This document shows positions 44,842 through 57,255 of a stretch of DNA of 64,000 nt, one piece after another (position 1 is the stretch's first letter; every line of letters begins with the position of its first letter). Below the pieces are notes generated by a model, which made no database searches, was not told the origin of the DNA, and was given only the letters and a program-made list of their open reading frames with translations. This DNA comes from Diogma glabrata (Eukaryota; Arthropoda; Insecta; Diptera; Cylindrotomidae). Made by a program: the position numbers and the translations under genes. The stretch is taken from positions 245,129,926 through 245,193,925 of the forward strand of contig OY856188.1 of NCBI GenBank assembly GCA_963693315.1, in the 5' to 3' direction.

Positions 44842-47030
44842 GTTGAATTTTTTGTATTTTAAAATGATTTTTCATGAAATATTGTTTTTCATAAATGGTG
44901 ATTATCCATATTTTCAATCTTGTTTGCTTCATTACGTTGAATGAAGTTTTTGTGTATTCCGATCATATTGCATCGTATAATTTTACTCATTTTCTTTGCT
45001 CTTATGTTTTCTGTTCGTAGATGATGTGATTGAATGCTGGTTGGTTGTTAAAAGTTCGACGAAACAAAGAACTTTTTAAATATTTTTAAAAGTTCTTTTG
45101 GCTATTTATTTTTTTTATTATCGCCAGCAAGCATTTCATTTTGTTTATTTCATTTTCTAAAGTAGAGTTGCCTTGGGCTTGGATTAATTCAGTAAACCGT
45201 GAATTTTATGATATTTGAATATAAGCCTACAAAATAATAAAATAATTTTATGATATAACACTTTGCTTTTTGGGCTTATGTAGCTTGTATTATTTTCAAG
45301 TCTATGTGAACAATCATCTCTTAAACGCTTTTTTACTATATTAAATGCTGGCTAGCGAAGTTTATATGTCATTCTATTTTACCGAAATAAAATTGAAAGC
45401 TAATAAAGTTTTTCGTGATTTAAAGAGAAGTAGAATATTTATCATAAGAATAAGTAAAACTATTAAGGTCATGATATTTTTTTTTAATTAATTTTAAGTG
45501 TAATTGTTTAATCGATTCGATGATTTTAAATGATAACCTATTGTACTTGCTGATAGTGATTTTGCTACTTTTATTTCCAGATATAACTCTTCTCAGTGAT
45601 CATGATAATAATTTGTTTTCCACTAGCAAATAGAAAATCAATGAGTTGAATTGTTTTGGAGCGCTTTATAGAAATGTACAGTAGATGAAGAGGGTTAATT
45701 TGAAATCTGTGTTTGTTTGTTTTTTAATTATGAGTGATCGGTGCTATCTTTGCCGTTTTAATGCCAATTTTATAGCTTGGACATATCGATATCCACATGG
45801 TTGTTCATACATCATGTATTGACAACAAACAACTTTACCATGACAATTTCTACAGTTCTCAACTATCAAACTTTTAAAAGCCCAAACGTTTACCATTATT
45901 GAATTTCTTACAAAATTTACAATTCAAGTAAATAAAAATTTTTGATATTTTATTCCATTTTTTAACCAATTTCTAATTGTTTTAAAAACCAAGAAAATCA
46001 AATTCGAAATTCTAAATTTTCAATGTTTCTATCGTTATTCCTTTATCGCCCAATTAAGTCCAACAACCATCAAAACTTTCTTGCTCATAAAATTACAACA
46101 TTTCAAACAACCATTAAAAATCGAAACTTTAAACGTCTTGTTTCATTAAAATCGTAATAAAAATAAAATTCTTATGTTAAATTCCCTAAACATTCAGGAA
46201 ATTAATTCTTTTTTTCATTTTTATTTATGTAATTTTTTTGTTTTCTTCATCAAATGTGTGACAATTGCTTGCTTCTCATAAGGCGAAAAAAAAGTTCAAA
46301 ATCGATAAGACTAAAGCTTCCGTTGTTATATTTTTATTTATTTATTTTTGTTATGTTTGATAAAGTTAAAGTAATATAAAAACAAGCTCAAAATTATATA
46401 TGTTTGTAGATATACGTATATATACGTATATTTACAAACATATATACGTGAACAACTTACGAGAAAAAGCTTGAGTATATACAGTAAAAACTTAACAAGG
46501 GAAAAATAAGTTCATCGGAAATCAGAAATAAAAAATTATATGTAATTCAAAAATACGTATAAAGTGGTATGATGATTATTTTAATTTTATTTATACGTTC
46601 GTAGAATTTATCTTGGTTATATTTTAGTTTGATAATATCATGTCAAATTTCAACAAAAAAAATCTATTAAATGTGAATTTCTATTTCAAATTTTCGATTT
46701 ATTACATCCGTTCTGAATTTTTGGTAGTAGATGTTTTCTTTTGCATTTTAGAATTTTTGATATTTCATATATATGTATATCTTGAAAAAAAACTATTGAT
46801 ATTATTTTAATTTTTAAAAAATAAGGGAGTCTAATCAGAGCATAGATATAGCTAAGAAAATTAGTTTTTTCAAAGTTTAAAAAAAAAAAACAGAAACAAC
46901 TTATTTTTGAAACAAGTTAATAAGAGTTTTTCGTATGAGAACCCTCAGAAGGGACGCAAATAGGAGATAGGTATGTTCAAAAGAAATTTATTTATTTATT
47001 TATAGCTCCGTAACAATTCATAATTGAATA
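44842..47030. other. No gene recognised
   Basis: AT-rich DNA. The one structural feature is a palindrome near 46398-46447 (TATATGTTTGTAGATATACG pairing with its complement around TATATA). Confidence 0.5.
46398..46447. repeat. Near-perfect palindrome
   Basis: Arms of ~22 bp, ATATATGTTTGTA...TACAAACATATAT, centred on a TACGTATATATACGTA core. Could extrude as a cruciform. No associated gene. Confidence 0.7.
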
Positions 47031-47039
47031 AAGGAGTTT

Positions 47040-48130
47040 CCCATCTTTTTCCATAGTTCCTTATTTTTTACTTTTCGTCTCTAAAAACAACTGCCAAAAT
47101 TTTTAATGTCGTCTTTCCATCGTATATGTGGTCGTCCAGGATTTCTTTTTCCGTCACATGGTGTCCATTCTTCAACAATTTTCGGCAGACGATTGTTATC
47201 ATACTTACTCAAATGACCAGCCCAGTTCCATTTCAAACCTTCTGCAGTTTCCTTAACATCTTTTACTTTCGTCGTTTTAAGAATTTTTTCATTGGTCATG
47301 CGATCAGTAAGTCGAACGTTCAACATTGATCGTTCCATACTTCTTTGAGCGATTTCTAATTTCTAATTTCGATATTGATTTTCGATTATTGATTTGATTG
47401 TGAAGCATTGGCACTGAACTTTTGAAGAACCTTTTCAACGCCCAAAATGATCTCCACGCGGCAGATATTCTTGCGTCTATCGTCTTGTCTTCATTGTTTG
47501 TGCATGAAGTTCCTGGGCCGAGATAATAGATGTTGTCTATTCATCAATCTTGATACCGTTCACCATGACGAATTCGACGTTAGTGTTTGTAATTATTTTT
47601 GTTTTTTCAATGTTTGGGTGAAGTTCACCTTTTTTGATTCTGCGAATATATTGTTCATCATTATTGACAATTTGTGCTCATTGTCGGAAATGGAGTCTAC
47701 ATCATCCGCAAATTCTAATTCGGCCAATTCTATTTTTCCAATTTTTATTCCGTTATCTGACCAGACCGATTACATTGAATATTCTGTGCAATGCTGAATT
47801 GAATGATTTTGGAGAAAACGCATCTCCTTGTTTAATTCTTCGGCCTATTTTGAACCATCTGCTGTACTTATCCATTTTTATTCGTGTCCTTGAATTTTCA
47901 TATATTTTCTTGAATATGCGAATATACTTCGATTCAATTTTATGTTCTTTTAGCGCTGACCACAGGAACGGATGCTCTATGATATCGAAGGCTTTTTCAA
48001 AGTCAATAAATCCCATGAACAGCTGTTTGTTGTATTCGTTCGACTTTTCAATGAGCTGGTTTATAACGAAGATATGATCTGTCGAATATTCAGGACGAAA
48101 TCCAGTTTGATTGGGTTTTATTAACCATTC
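47040..48130 (-). pseudogene. RTE-type non-LTR retrotransposon fragment
   Basis: Read leftwards: MGFIDFEKAFDIIEH (47753-48016, first RT Asp), RIKQGDAFSPKSFNSAL (the QGD-xSP box), ELAEFADDVDSISDNE (catalytic FADD, about 47690), then C-terminal MERSMLNVRLTDRMTNEKI and WAGHLSKYDNNRLPKIV and GRPHIRWKDDIKN (47081-47338). The order and wording match RTE-type proteins often misannotated as host genes. The endonuclease half is absent and frames are broken, so it is a 5'-truncated relic. Confidence 0.8.
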
Positions 48131-48139
48131 AAAAAAAGC

Positions 48140-48429
48140 CTGCTATTACAAACCGTTAACCTGTTGTCTTGTCTAGCGGGAACGGAGACCTTGGCTTAGC
48201 CGCCCAGGTCACGAGAAGGTGCTCCATTATTAGCACCCCCTGGTGAGTACACACTAGGGAGGACTCAGGTAGGGTCAAACCATGAAAAGTACCAAACCTT
48301 TGGGCACCTGTCGCCCCCAGTTGTATATAGATTTCTAACAAGTATAGACGAAGGCTGTTGGTGACCTTTATTGCGTCTTGACTCATGGTAACAACATGGA
48401 AAAGTATTTAAGTAACCTTTTAAATATTT
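48140..48429 (+). other. Possible leader or unrelated GC-richer segment
   Basis: GC-richer stretch between the RTE relic and the recognisable CR1 leader. It may be an alternative 5' leader of the CR1 copy; I could not align it to the leader at 10960-11500. Confidence 0.3.
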
Positions 48430-50770
48430 TAAATATTTTGTTTTTGCCTGTTTTATTATTTCTTGCATCCTATCATGAAATATTAGCATATGTCATATTT
48501 TATTATATGATCGGATTTATTATTTAGATACACATTTTTTTATATATTTTCATTCATTTCATTTTATTATATTTTGATCAAATGACTACTACATTTGATA
48601 AAAAATTTAAAATACACATTTTAAATATTTGTGGATTGAATGCCAACCGCGACGCCGTGCAACATTATCGAGAGCATGACAAACCGCTCATTTTTTCTTA
48701 TTGAAACAAAAGTTTCTGAAATTTATCCGTGTGAAGTTGTAACACTGGGTCTCAAATATAGACTTGACTCGGCTTTTAAACTTCATATAGGTGTATGTGC
48801 ATACACTCATGAGTGTTACATATAAACGTTTTCCAAATTTTGAACTACATGGTGATGGCTACAACACGGTAGTATTAAAGGTTTGTCTACCTGAAATTTC
48901 TTTTTTAACAATAGCCTTATACCGGTTCCCAAACAAATATAATCCCAATTTTCTTAATCTCTTGACTAATGTTGTGGACGAAATTAGAGTATAATTCCAA
49001 AATTGTGATGTTATCGTTACCGGTGACTTCAACGTCCACAACAAATCGTGGTTAGAATTTTCCAAAACGACCGACGACGACAACAATGGAAAGGAGGCAG
49101 AAATATTTGCCGCATCGCACGACCTGACGCAGATTGTAAAAGCCCAACTCTTCGTAATGGCGGTGATAAAAGTTTTCTCCTAGACCTCTATCTCACATCT
49201 ATGCCAGATATTATGAGTGTCTATGTCGATAACGGTAGAATTGGAAATACTGATAATTATCTAATCACATCAGTTATCAAAACTGATTTACTAAAAACTA
49301 GAGAACCCAAAATTTGTAAAATATTTCACTTTTCAAAAATGGACACGATAGGTCTCCGGAGTTTTTTTCAAGGTTTCCTTTTTGATCGTCATTGTTTTTA
49401 TACTGACGATGTAAATGTTTCTGCTCAAAACTTTACAGAAACCATTCAATTCGGTGTTAACAAATTCGTTCCCTTTTCAATAATGAAACCCCAACAAAAA
49501 TATTTGTTTTCGAAGGCAACCAAATTGGCTCTTAGAAACAAACGTAGATTATTTAATATTTGGATTCATAAAAAGAATTCTGTTAATCGATCTCAATATT
49601 TAAAGGCCAACAAAATATCAAACCAGATAATTGAAAACGAAAAAGCAGAGATTGACAGAGCGAAAGCGGCAAAACTTTCGAGTATGTCAATTACTGACAA
49701 AAGTTTTTACAGTGTCATAAATTCTTTATGTTCTGGTACTAACTCTTCAATTCCCCCAATCATTGATGGTGACTCAATCGTTACTGACCCTGCAAGGAAA
49801 GCGACAGTTTTAGAAACTCCTAAAGAAATACCCCAAATTGAGTCTTCAGGCGTTAATATGAAACAATTACATTTCAAACCCAAAATTGTCGGAAAACGTT
49901 TAAGGTTAAACAACAAGAAAGCTTCTGGTCTGGACAGCATTCCTCCAGTTATTCTAAAAGCATTTTCAAAAGAACTTGCACCAACTTGCACCAAAATATT
50001 CTATAAATCCTATAAATCTGGTATTTTTCCACCCTGCTGGAAGTTGGCCAATGTCCAGTTTGTCCCAAAAAGTGGAAGAAATTTGATATTTCAAATTAAA
50101 GACCAATAGCCCTACTTCCAGTTCTGTCTAAAATATACGAGCACTATATTAATTCAAATATTAATTCATATATATCCAAATTTTTACAAGACAACTATTT
50201 GATATCTGACAGCCAATTCGATTTTGGAAACAAAAGATCAACAACCGATCTATTGAATTATGTAGCACATCTTAGGAATAGCATAATTGAGAGGTGGTGA
50301 AACGTACGTGATCGCATTAGACATCTGAAAAGCATTTGATCGAATCTGACGTGCCAAATTGATCAACAAGCTTGTGCTGTTTTCATCCCGCAGTCGTGAA
50401 TTTGATTCAAAATTTTCTGTCTAACCGATACATCTCGGTATCCATAGATGGCTTTTCTTCTGAGTCTAAATTAATTAACGCTGGTGTACCCCAAGGATCA
50501 GTTTCATCTCCCGCTTTATTTTTAATCTATATCAACGAACGGTTGAAAATCATCAGTAACCCAATAAATAGTTTTGCAGATGAAAGAACGCCGATTGGGG
50601 TGACAAAAAATTTGGTCAATTTTAATTCCACCAAAACACAGCTATTGACTGTTTGCAGATCAAATACCGAGTTTCCCATCGATATTTCAATTAATATGTG
50701 TGACGACCAAATAGACAAATTTGAAGTCGAGAGTTCAATTCCTGGAGTGACCCGTTTTTTTTTAATTTTT
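48430..50770 (+). pseudogene. CR1-like retrotransposon copy with leader, decayed
   Basis: Starts in the leader shared with the full-length element (CCTATCATGAAATATTAGCA near 48468). It continues through endonuclease pieces (48600-49080, with VTGDFNVHN near 49018), the linker and RT region (49048-50109: NKSFYSVINSL, KELAPTCTKIFYKSYKSGIF), YISxSQFDF..KRSTTDLLNYVAH near 50210-50270 and INAGVPQGSVSSPALFLIYIN (50477-50540). The FADD box reads FADE and the sequence jumps to GVTKNLVNFNSTKTQLL by deletion. It ends near 50770 in a T/A-rich tail before the real C-terminus. At least six frame breaks. Confidence 0.75.
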
Positions 50771-51842
50771 ATTAAATAACGTTAAAATTATTGTTTTTTT
50801 ATTTATGAATTCATATAAATTGCTGTTTACGAATTTTAAATTGATCGGTAATGCAGTTTTTTTAAAAAAGTTATTGCTACTGTCCGTTTCGTTCAAATTA
50901 TTACCATTTCGTATAAACAAGAAAATTGATTATTTTTTGGGAGGCAGTGCTAATAATAATAAAATATTGGTTTTCCCATCATTATTTCCATAATTTTATT
51001 CCCGTGAAATAAAATGAGAAAAACAAAATGACTATTTGAGTATGTATTTCTCTTTCGATATTAGTTGACATATTCATCACAAAAGTTTGATTTTAAACAC
51101 AGTTTGAGGATGCGGGCAATTTACGGGCAAGATGCGGGCAATTTTTTAATGTTATTACTTTTGTCTTTTAGCATAGTTTGACGTCAATGCGAAGTATAAT
51201 TTAAGATGCATTTTGGGGATCTTTTTGACATCTCAATATTTTCTTCAGTTTTAAAAGAAATATTTTGTGGCTATTCTGTTTTTTTATACTTTTTGTGGTT
51301 GCTTTCTTTTATCATTTTTTTCTATTTTCTGTTGGTGATTGTAGTATCATTTTTGAAGAGAAAACTTCTTTAGGTGTGTTGTGCGAATTTTTTATGAGGA
51401 AAAATTCATATGTATATTCGAGTCCTCATTACGCTAAGTACATATTGAATATAAAATAAATATTAAAAGGGAGTGAGATAAATTGTAATCATATATTATT
51501 TTCTTATTAGTAAGTAAAAATTTTGTTGTACTTCTAAGTAAAATAAAAAATTTGTTTTGTGTGTTTTTCTGTATACTTTTTTTTTTAAGAAAACGCAATT
51601 GATAGTACGAATAACCTAAGTATTGTTGAACTAAATGATAATATATTATATATAATTTTACTCTCGTTTTTTTGATTTATATACTGGTTTTTTCTTTTTT
51701 ATTGAATTCGATGATTTTCTTAGTTAATAACAGTGTGGAAGTGTGATAAAGTGAATAAAGATTTTGCTGTATTTAGACGATAAAACACAGCTCTTTCACA
51801 GTTTTAGGTTTTCAATTCTGTCGAAAGTATCCAACACTGCCT
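50771..51842. other. No gene recognised
   Basis: AT-rich DNA with short chance frames. A small direct repeat GATGCGGGCAATTT occurs twice near 51110-51150. Confidence 0.45.
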
Positions 51843-51852
51843 TCTTTTTTTT

Positions 51853-52400
51853 AGTAAAATGTGTTGTGTAATACGAACTTTAATATTTTAAGACCAAAGT
51901 CCTACAACAACAGGCGTTTTAAGGTGATTATGGGCACAAATCTATGTTTTTTTTAATTTTTTTTTAAAGAAGGAATAACTATATAAACAATCCTATCACA
52001 TATTAAATAGGACATAGGCCAATATTTCAAAATAGAATAGAAAAAAATAAGAATAAAATAAAAAGCAAACAGCAAGTTTGTTTTAAAAATTTGCCAGAAC
52101 AAAACTAAAATGGGGTTGCCAATAATCCAGTTAATGGCATATTTTTTGATCATAGGACGCACAGTCTTTCTTAATGATTAGAGCCCAGATATAGAAATAT
52201 ATAAAGGCTCGATTCTTCGTGCAAGCAATAACTTGCAATAATCAAGGATACTTCATACCTAAGATTGAAGGTGCTACCGTAGACTGAATGGAGTTCATCT
52301 GCGAGCACCTTTAAGATTTCACCTTGGCTAGTGATATCTCACGTTATCTCGTTTGCCAATAGCAGAGATTGGAGTACGCGGGGTGATTACACCAGTAGCT
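51853..52400 (-). mobile_element. Internally deleted CR1 derivative
   Basis: Read leftwards it begins with the full-length element's 5' leader (TTGGAGTACGCGGGGTGATT near 52370 matches 11427-11450; GGCCAATATTTC near 52017). It then jumps directly to the last ~110 bp of the element (ACAACAACAGGCG, TACACAACACATTTTACT) and ends in an A-run at about 51843-51852. The whole ORF is missing. Both termini and the tail are kept, so it has the form of a non-autonomous derivative that could be mobilised in trans. Confidence 0.7.
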
Positions 52401-52639
52401 CAAAAATAAAAAAATATTTACTAATAAACAAAAACTGATTCCTCCATGCGTATCCCTCCATGTGGTTGCCAAACTTTCTAAAAAATTTGTCATAAAACAT
52501 AGCACATCGTCAAATAAACCAACTGACACCAAACTTGAGGTAATATCTTACTATTTTTCTATCGCTACGGTTTTCGTTTAGATCAATACTTTTTTTTATA
52601 TAAAATTGCTTTGATTTGAAGAGATTTTTTTTGATTTTT

Positions 52640-52790
52640 TTTCACCTCGAAGAGCTATTAAACTTATTGGCTACTCAAGTCATACTAACGATCTTGATTT
52701 TTTACAGCACAGAAGAAATGTTGTTGGAATAGAGGAAAAGCTATTCCAGATTAGTAGCTATTATTATGGATTCGTTTTTTATTACCAGTT
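52640..52790 (+). pseudogene. Short non-LTR RT C-terminal fragment
   Basis: Encodes RRAIKLIGYSSHTNDLDFLQ and HRRNVV, the post-RT block of CR1/Jockey-type proteins. It is very similar to, and inverted relative to, the minus-strand piece at about 53330-53450. Confidence 0.6.
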
Positions 52791-52829
52791 GGAGTGGCAC
52801 GGTAATATTGATTGTTCTTGAAATACGGT

Positions 52830-54330
52830 AATATTGATTGTTTTTGATCATATCTCTAAAGTTGTAGCACTCAAAACTCTTCGGAACGCAACGTCACCTA
52901 AAGTAATCGCCTTCTTCAAGAGTAATGTAATCTTAACAAATAGGGTACCCGAGTTTCTACACAGCGACAGTGGTAAAAAAATTTTTTTAATATCAAGTTA
53001 GACATGTTTAGTGTTAATTATATAATAAGTATCCGAAGATACTATGTCAACTAGGGATAAGATTGAAATACAAATAAAGTTTCTCTAAGAAATTTATGAA
53101 CGTGAACCCTCAAAGGTTTAAAGTCATCAGAAAAAATCCACGAAGTCAAGGCATTCCATGGATGTGAGATCCCATTGAAAAAGTCACGTTGGAAGACTAC
53201 AGTTATACACCTAATCATTTGAACCGCAAAGAGATGGGCCGCTACAGTTGCTATGAGGTGACGCAAAAGGTTTGCAGGTTTAGATAAAATGGATTTGATC
53301 TCGTTCATTCATAATATATATGTAAAAACTAGTTAAATCAACAACATTTCTTTTGTGCTGCAAAAAATCAAGATCGTTGGTATGACTTGAGTTGCCAATA
53401 ATTTTAATAGCTCTTCGCTGTAAGGAATCAAAGCAATTTAGACTACTCAAATAAGCTTCACCCACATAAGAGAACAGTATTCCATATAGGGACGTATAAA
53501 AGATTTATTAACTAAAAGAAGCTGTTCGCTATTGAATAACTTACGACATTGCTCTAAAAATCCTAACTTTTGAACTGCGTCCCTCGCCAGATTAAAAATA
53601 TGGAAATTACACTTCATATTATTTTCAATCTCAACTCCTACAAGTATGAAAGACTCATTCTCTATGAAATTTTTGGGACAAAACGTAATTAGAAAAGGAT
53701 TAAATGGCTGAGTAAATCATTTAAGAGTTTATTATCGGGTTTTAATATTCAACATGTCAGAGCTGGAGTCTACAGTCTTCAGACCAATGCTTCGGAAAGG
53801 GCGAATAGATCGGTCATCGCTGCTATTCAAGATTATGTTGAACATACGACATTGGGTTCTTATCTGGGGGAGATAGCATCTGCTTGCGAGCTTCTATGCA
53901 TAGTGGAACTCAATATTCTCCGTATTAACCGTAGTTTAAACAATATTTAATCTTAGTCATGTCATGTGAAAACAAAACTAATGAAATTCCTTCACATCCT
54001 TGATGAGACTGTTAACGAATGGGTGGATCGTTTGTATCAACTGACCATACTCAGGTCTCATGTTAAAGTCAACCTTAAATATGTATTTGAAAAATCACAA
54101 CATCAATATAATCTGCGTTTTTGCATAAGGACATGTTTACCTCAACAGCTTGTCTTCATGCGGCAACATCATTTGAGTAACGCGAATAATAAAATTTCCG
54201 CAAAACTAGCAGCGAAATTTATGCAAACAATAATGGAATTCAGAATTGACAATGTTTTGTATGAATGTAAAAACCTGGATGGTAAAATCATCGGGGTTAA
54301 TCATGCTAGGGATATTATAGGGTAATCTTT
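52830..54330 (+). pseudogene. Ty3/gypsy-like integrase, interrupted
   Basis: The part before the interruption (about 52830-52985) has FDHISKVVALKTLRNAT and VPEFLHSDSGK, the first two catalytic Asp motifs of a retroviral-type integrase. After the insertion, 53706-53900 reads KSFKSLLSGFNIQHVRAGVY and NASERANRSVIAAI, with the catalytic Glu. The C-terminal part (53966-54325) has a QHQYNLRFCIRTCLPQQLVF stretch and DGKIIGVNHARDI, the C-terminal integrase region that ends Ty3/gypsy polyproteins. Frameshifts occur near 53900-53960. No gag, protease or RT was seen upstream and no LTR downstream, so it is an isolated remnant. Confidence 0.7.
52990..53700 (-). pseudogene. Non-LTR fragment inserted in the integrase gene
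   Basis: Splits the integrase between HSDSGK and KSFKSLL. Read leftwards: FDSLQRRAIKIIGNSSHTND and FLQHKRNVVDL (53280-53465), and then a 3' end with GTATCTTCGGATAC (about 53024-53037) shared with the remnants at 13.0 kb and 29.8 kb. It therefore belongs to the second non-LTR family and is 5'-truncated. Confidence 0.6.
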
Positions 54331-55540
54331 CTGTACTGCTTCCTGGTGGCTTACTTTAACATTCACTCCTAGTTAAGGTCAGAGGTTGGATATTGCTGAT
54401 GAACATTATAAATTATGAAACTAAGCGGTTTACCAGTTCTTGGTCGATTCCTGATCTTAGATAATCATGTTGTTCAAGCTGATTCAATGTTTTTGAGATT
54501 ATTTTTCATGGTGTCGTTCAAGTAATAAATGATTTACTTTTTGATTTGTATTAAACTCATTTGGTTGTAACGACACATGTTTGCATATATTTAAATTAAC
54601 TTTTCTACTGATCCTTAATTAAGTATATTAGCCTTTCTTTTATGTAGTATCAATCAAATATTGTGAAAAACATAAAAGAACTAAAAATATCAAACAAAAG
54701 ATTAGCAGCTGTATCTGGAAAAGTAAAAATTTGTATACTAGTTATAATTAATAAAACGTTAAAAGTATTGTCTTGTTTAACGGTACTTTTTTCCCCAAAT
54801 GATTGTCAATATACATATAAACCGATTCTTTTATAATCATTTAAATTGTGAAATAATTGATTACTGCGTCGTAACATTTTCCATTTTCAATAATTTTCAA
54901 TAATATTGACTGTATCAATATTACATTACCGCATCGTCTGTTAACTATTGATTATTGTATCGAATTTTTGATTATTGTATCAAACTGAAGCTAGTTGAAT
55001 TCATCCAAAAATGGTCGTAGAGACTATAAAAGTTAATTACAAATAGCCAAGAAAAATTTTGGAGACTATGATTCTATGAAATCATTGAGAAATAAACACA
55101 GGCTTATAGGTTCAGACAATTTTTTTCAACCAACCCAATAAAATTAGAGTATCTAGTTAAATCGGATGATGCTTGGATTACTTTCAGTCTGCAAACTATC
55201 CAAATCTTAAAGGATTCACACTTTCTAAAAGAGCAAGATAAACCTGAGTAGCTGCAGAAAGATTTCAAAGATTATCTGGCCAATACAATATGTTGAGTCA
55301 TTCGAGTCAGTTGCCTTTGATAATTATTTATACCCACTTAGCTACTGTTGTAATGAAGCGCTTTTTTCGTTGATGAATCAACGAATAGGCATAGCAGGTC
55401 GGTTGATGTTATTTATATGCTCCTGGCTAGCGACAGCATTGGATTCGAGTTAGAATTCCTGCTACTTCAGCACAAATACGGAAATGTACGCGATAAACAA
55501 AGTATAGACGGAAACTAAAAAAAAGGCAAGTGAAAAAATG
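54331..55540. other. No gene recognised
   Basis: Probably includes decayed 3' sequence of the gypsy-like element, but no LTR could be identified. Confidence 0.4.
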
Positions 55541-55559
55541 AGACTCTGGCGACCCCTTA

Positions 55560-55760
55560 GGCGAAAGAACCACGATCAGCACGTCCAACCCCACATTCAA
55601 TCACATACTCTCACACTCTAACACCTCATACACGCTCGCACCCTCCCACACATGCACACTATCACCCATATCTACATCCATGCCCTCATTCAATCACATA
55701 CTCTCACACTCGCACCTCATACAACCACACATACACATGGACACACGTAAAATAATCTAG
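55560..55760. repeat. CA-rich degenerate simple repeat
   Basis: ACACTCTAACACCTCATACAC-type sequence, with TCAATCACATACTCTCACACT present twice. A smaller similar tract lies at about 56815-56910. Confidence 0.6.
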
Positions 55761-55989
55761 AGCTATTCAAAAAAAATAGGAAGTTCAAAAAAAAAAAAAT
55801 GGAAATAACATTAATTTAATACGCGGAGTTCATATTCCTGGCAATGGTTTCATGTGTATCTCCACCAAAAATAATGTCACAGGTTTTTTTCTTTGTTTCT
55901 TTATATAAATCATTTTAATAAATATATTTCCTTGACAAGCAAAACCAAGATGATCAAATTCTTCCGCTGAGTTCGTGTATAATTGGTAA

Positions 55990-56095
55990 AAGATCACCAC
56001 GTTTCGCCGCCAAGGCACTAGGCTTCCAGTACGGAACTCGAACTGCAACCAACGTTTTAGTTATGGGATCCGTTAAACTCAACCACTTGACATAA
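55990..56095 (-). repeat. tRNA-derived SINE-like head
   Basis: On the minus strand GTCAAGTGGTTGAG (A-box-like) and, ~40 nt later, GCAGTTCGAGTTCC (B-box-like) with tRNA spacing. It abuts the SENP8 relic exactly where its C-terminal part is lost, which suggests insertion or deletion there. No A-tail was found. Confidence 0.35.
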
Positions 56096-56588
56096 CACAT
56101 GAAGTCCACAATCGTAACCCTTAGATAGTTGTAATTATCGAATATTTTGATAATGGGCGACTGGAGCTTCTAACGCATCCCTAATGTTCATCGCAACACT
56201 CTGCGTTCTCGTGCTATTTAACCCATTGGCTGAGTCATAGAAAAAAAATAAATTTTACTCAAATGTGTACCACCCGCACGATTTAATTCAATGTCATTTA
56301 ATAATCAGAAATAAATATAAATTCTTTTGAACTTGCATTTAAAGTGATTAGAAAAATTTCAATAGTTCCGTTCCATTAATGATTTTAATACATGGTGTTA
56401 CTTCGGGGGAAATGAATCAAAAATTTTGTTTCGCCTCAGTATAATACGTTTCCCACTTATTCGATATAAACCGATGTTATTTGATCGTTTAACCAATATG
56501 GTCTTGTAAGTAAGCTCACATCAGATAGGCGTAATAGAGCTCCGCGGAGACGCAAACAAATTGGATCATTAATGCCAGTAGGAGACAT
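56095..56588 (-). pseudogene. SENP8-like: SENP8/Den1-like NEDD8 protease relic
   Basis: SENP8 (NEDP1, Den1) is a cysteine protease that matures NEDD8 and removes it from proteins. From MSPTGINDPICL (start 56588) the minus strand reads LRLSDVSLLTRPYWLNDQIT, the family's N-terminal signature. Across frameshifts follow ISPEVTPCIKI, AGGTHLSKIYFF (catalytic His, with the following Trp changed to Leu), YDSANGLNSTR (catalytic Asp) and GYDCGLHVLC (catalytic Cys with its Gly). The oxyanion Gln two to six residues before DCG is not evident. The last ~50 residues are missing. Several frameshifts and a stop after YIE make it a pseudogene or a decayed transposon-captured copy. No intron signals were identified. 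Confidence 0.6.
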
Positions 56589-57255
56589 TTGACTTGTTTG
56601 TTTTGTTTGGATTAGGTTGATCACACCAGCACTTGATTTAATGTTATCTATAGGCAATGTCAATTTTTGGTAGTAATTAGCTGTAGATAAAAAATTTTGA
56701 AAAAGAAACAAAACCACGAGAGTACAGTTAATATAACTTGGCTACAAAGTTCAACATTTCGACGAATTTTGATTAGAATATTTGTAAAACAACTTTGACA
56801 TTTTGCTTCCTATCAAACCACCCCCACATACGAATCTACAATCACTCACAACACCTGCACTCATACATGAAGACGTACACATCCATACTCATTCATACCT
56901 AAATATAAGAAAAATATAAGTAAATGTTAACTCACCCCATGATATTCGGATATCTCACCTCCCCATCGTTCAATGATATCTTACAACATCGTGTCCTCCC
57001 TCCCATTTGATAATTCAGTAATAGTAAAACTCTTTCCTTAGACTGGTTTCTGCTAATAATTTATTGGTTGTAGAATAAAATTTTGTTTCGTGCTCCAGTT
57101 CAATCATTCGATTAGTTTTTGGATTTAATAAAAGTTGATGCTAAGTCAACTCCTTGTTGATCTGAAGTAAACAAAAAAATTCAGCAATCAAATACGATCA
57201 TAACAGCGTGGATCACGGTAGTCCTTATCATCTCTCGTAGCCACCTCTACCAAGA

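Noticed and set aside
47447..48077. Plus-strand ORFs of 116 and 147 codons
   Set aside because: Antisense to the RTE-type RT motifs on the minus strand.
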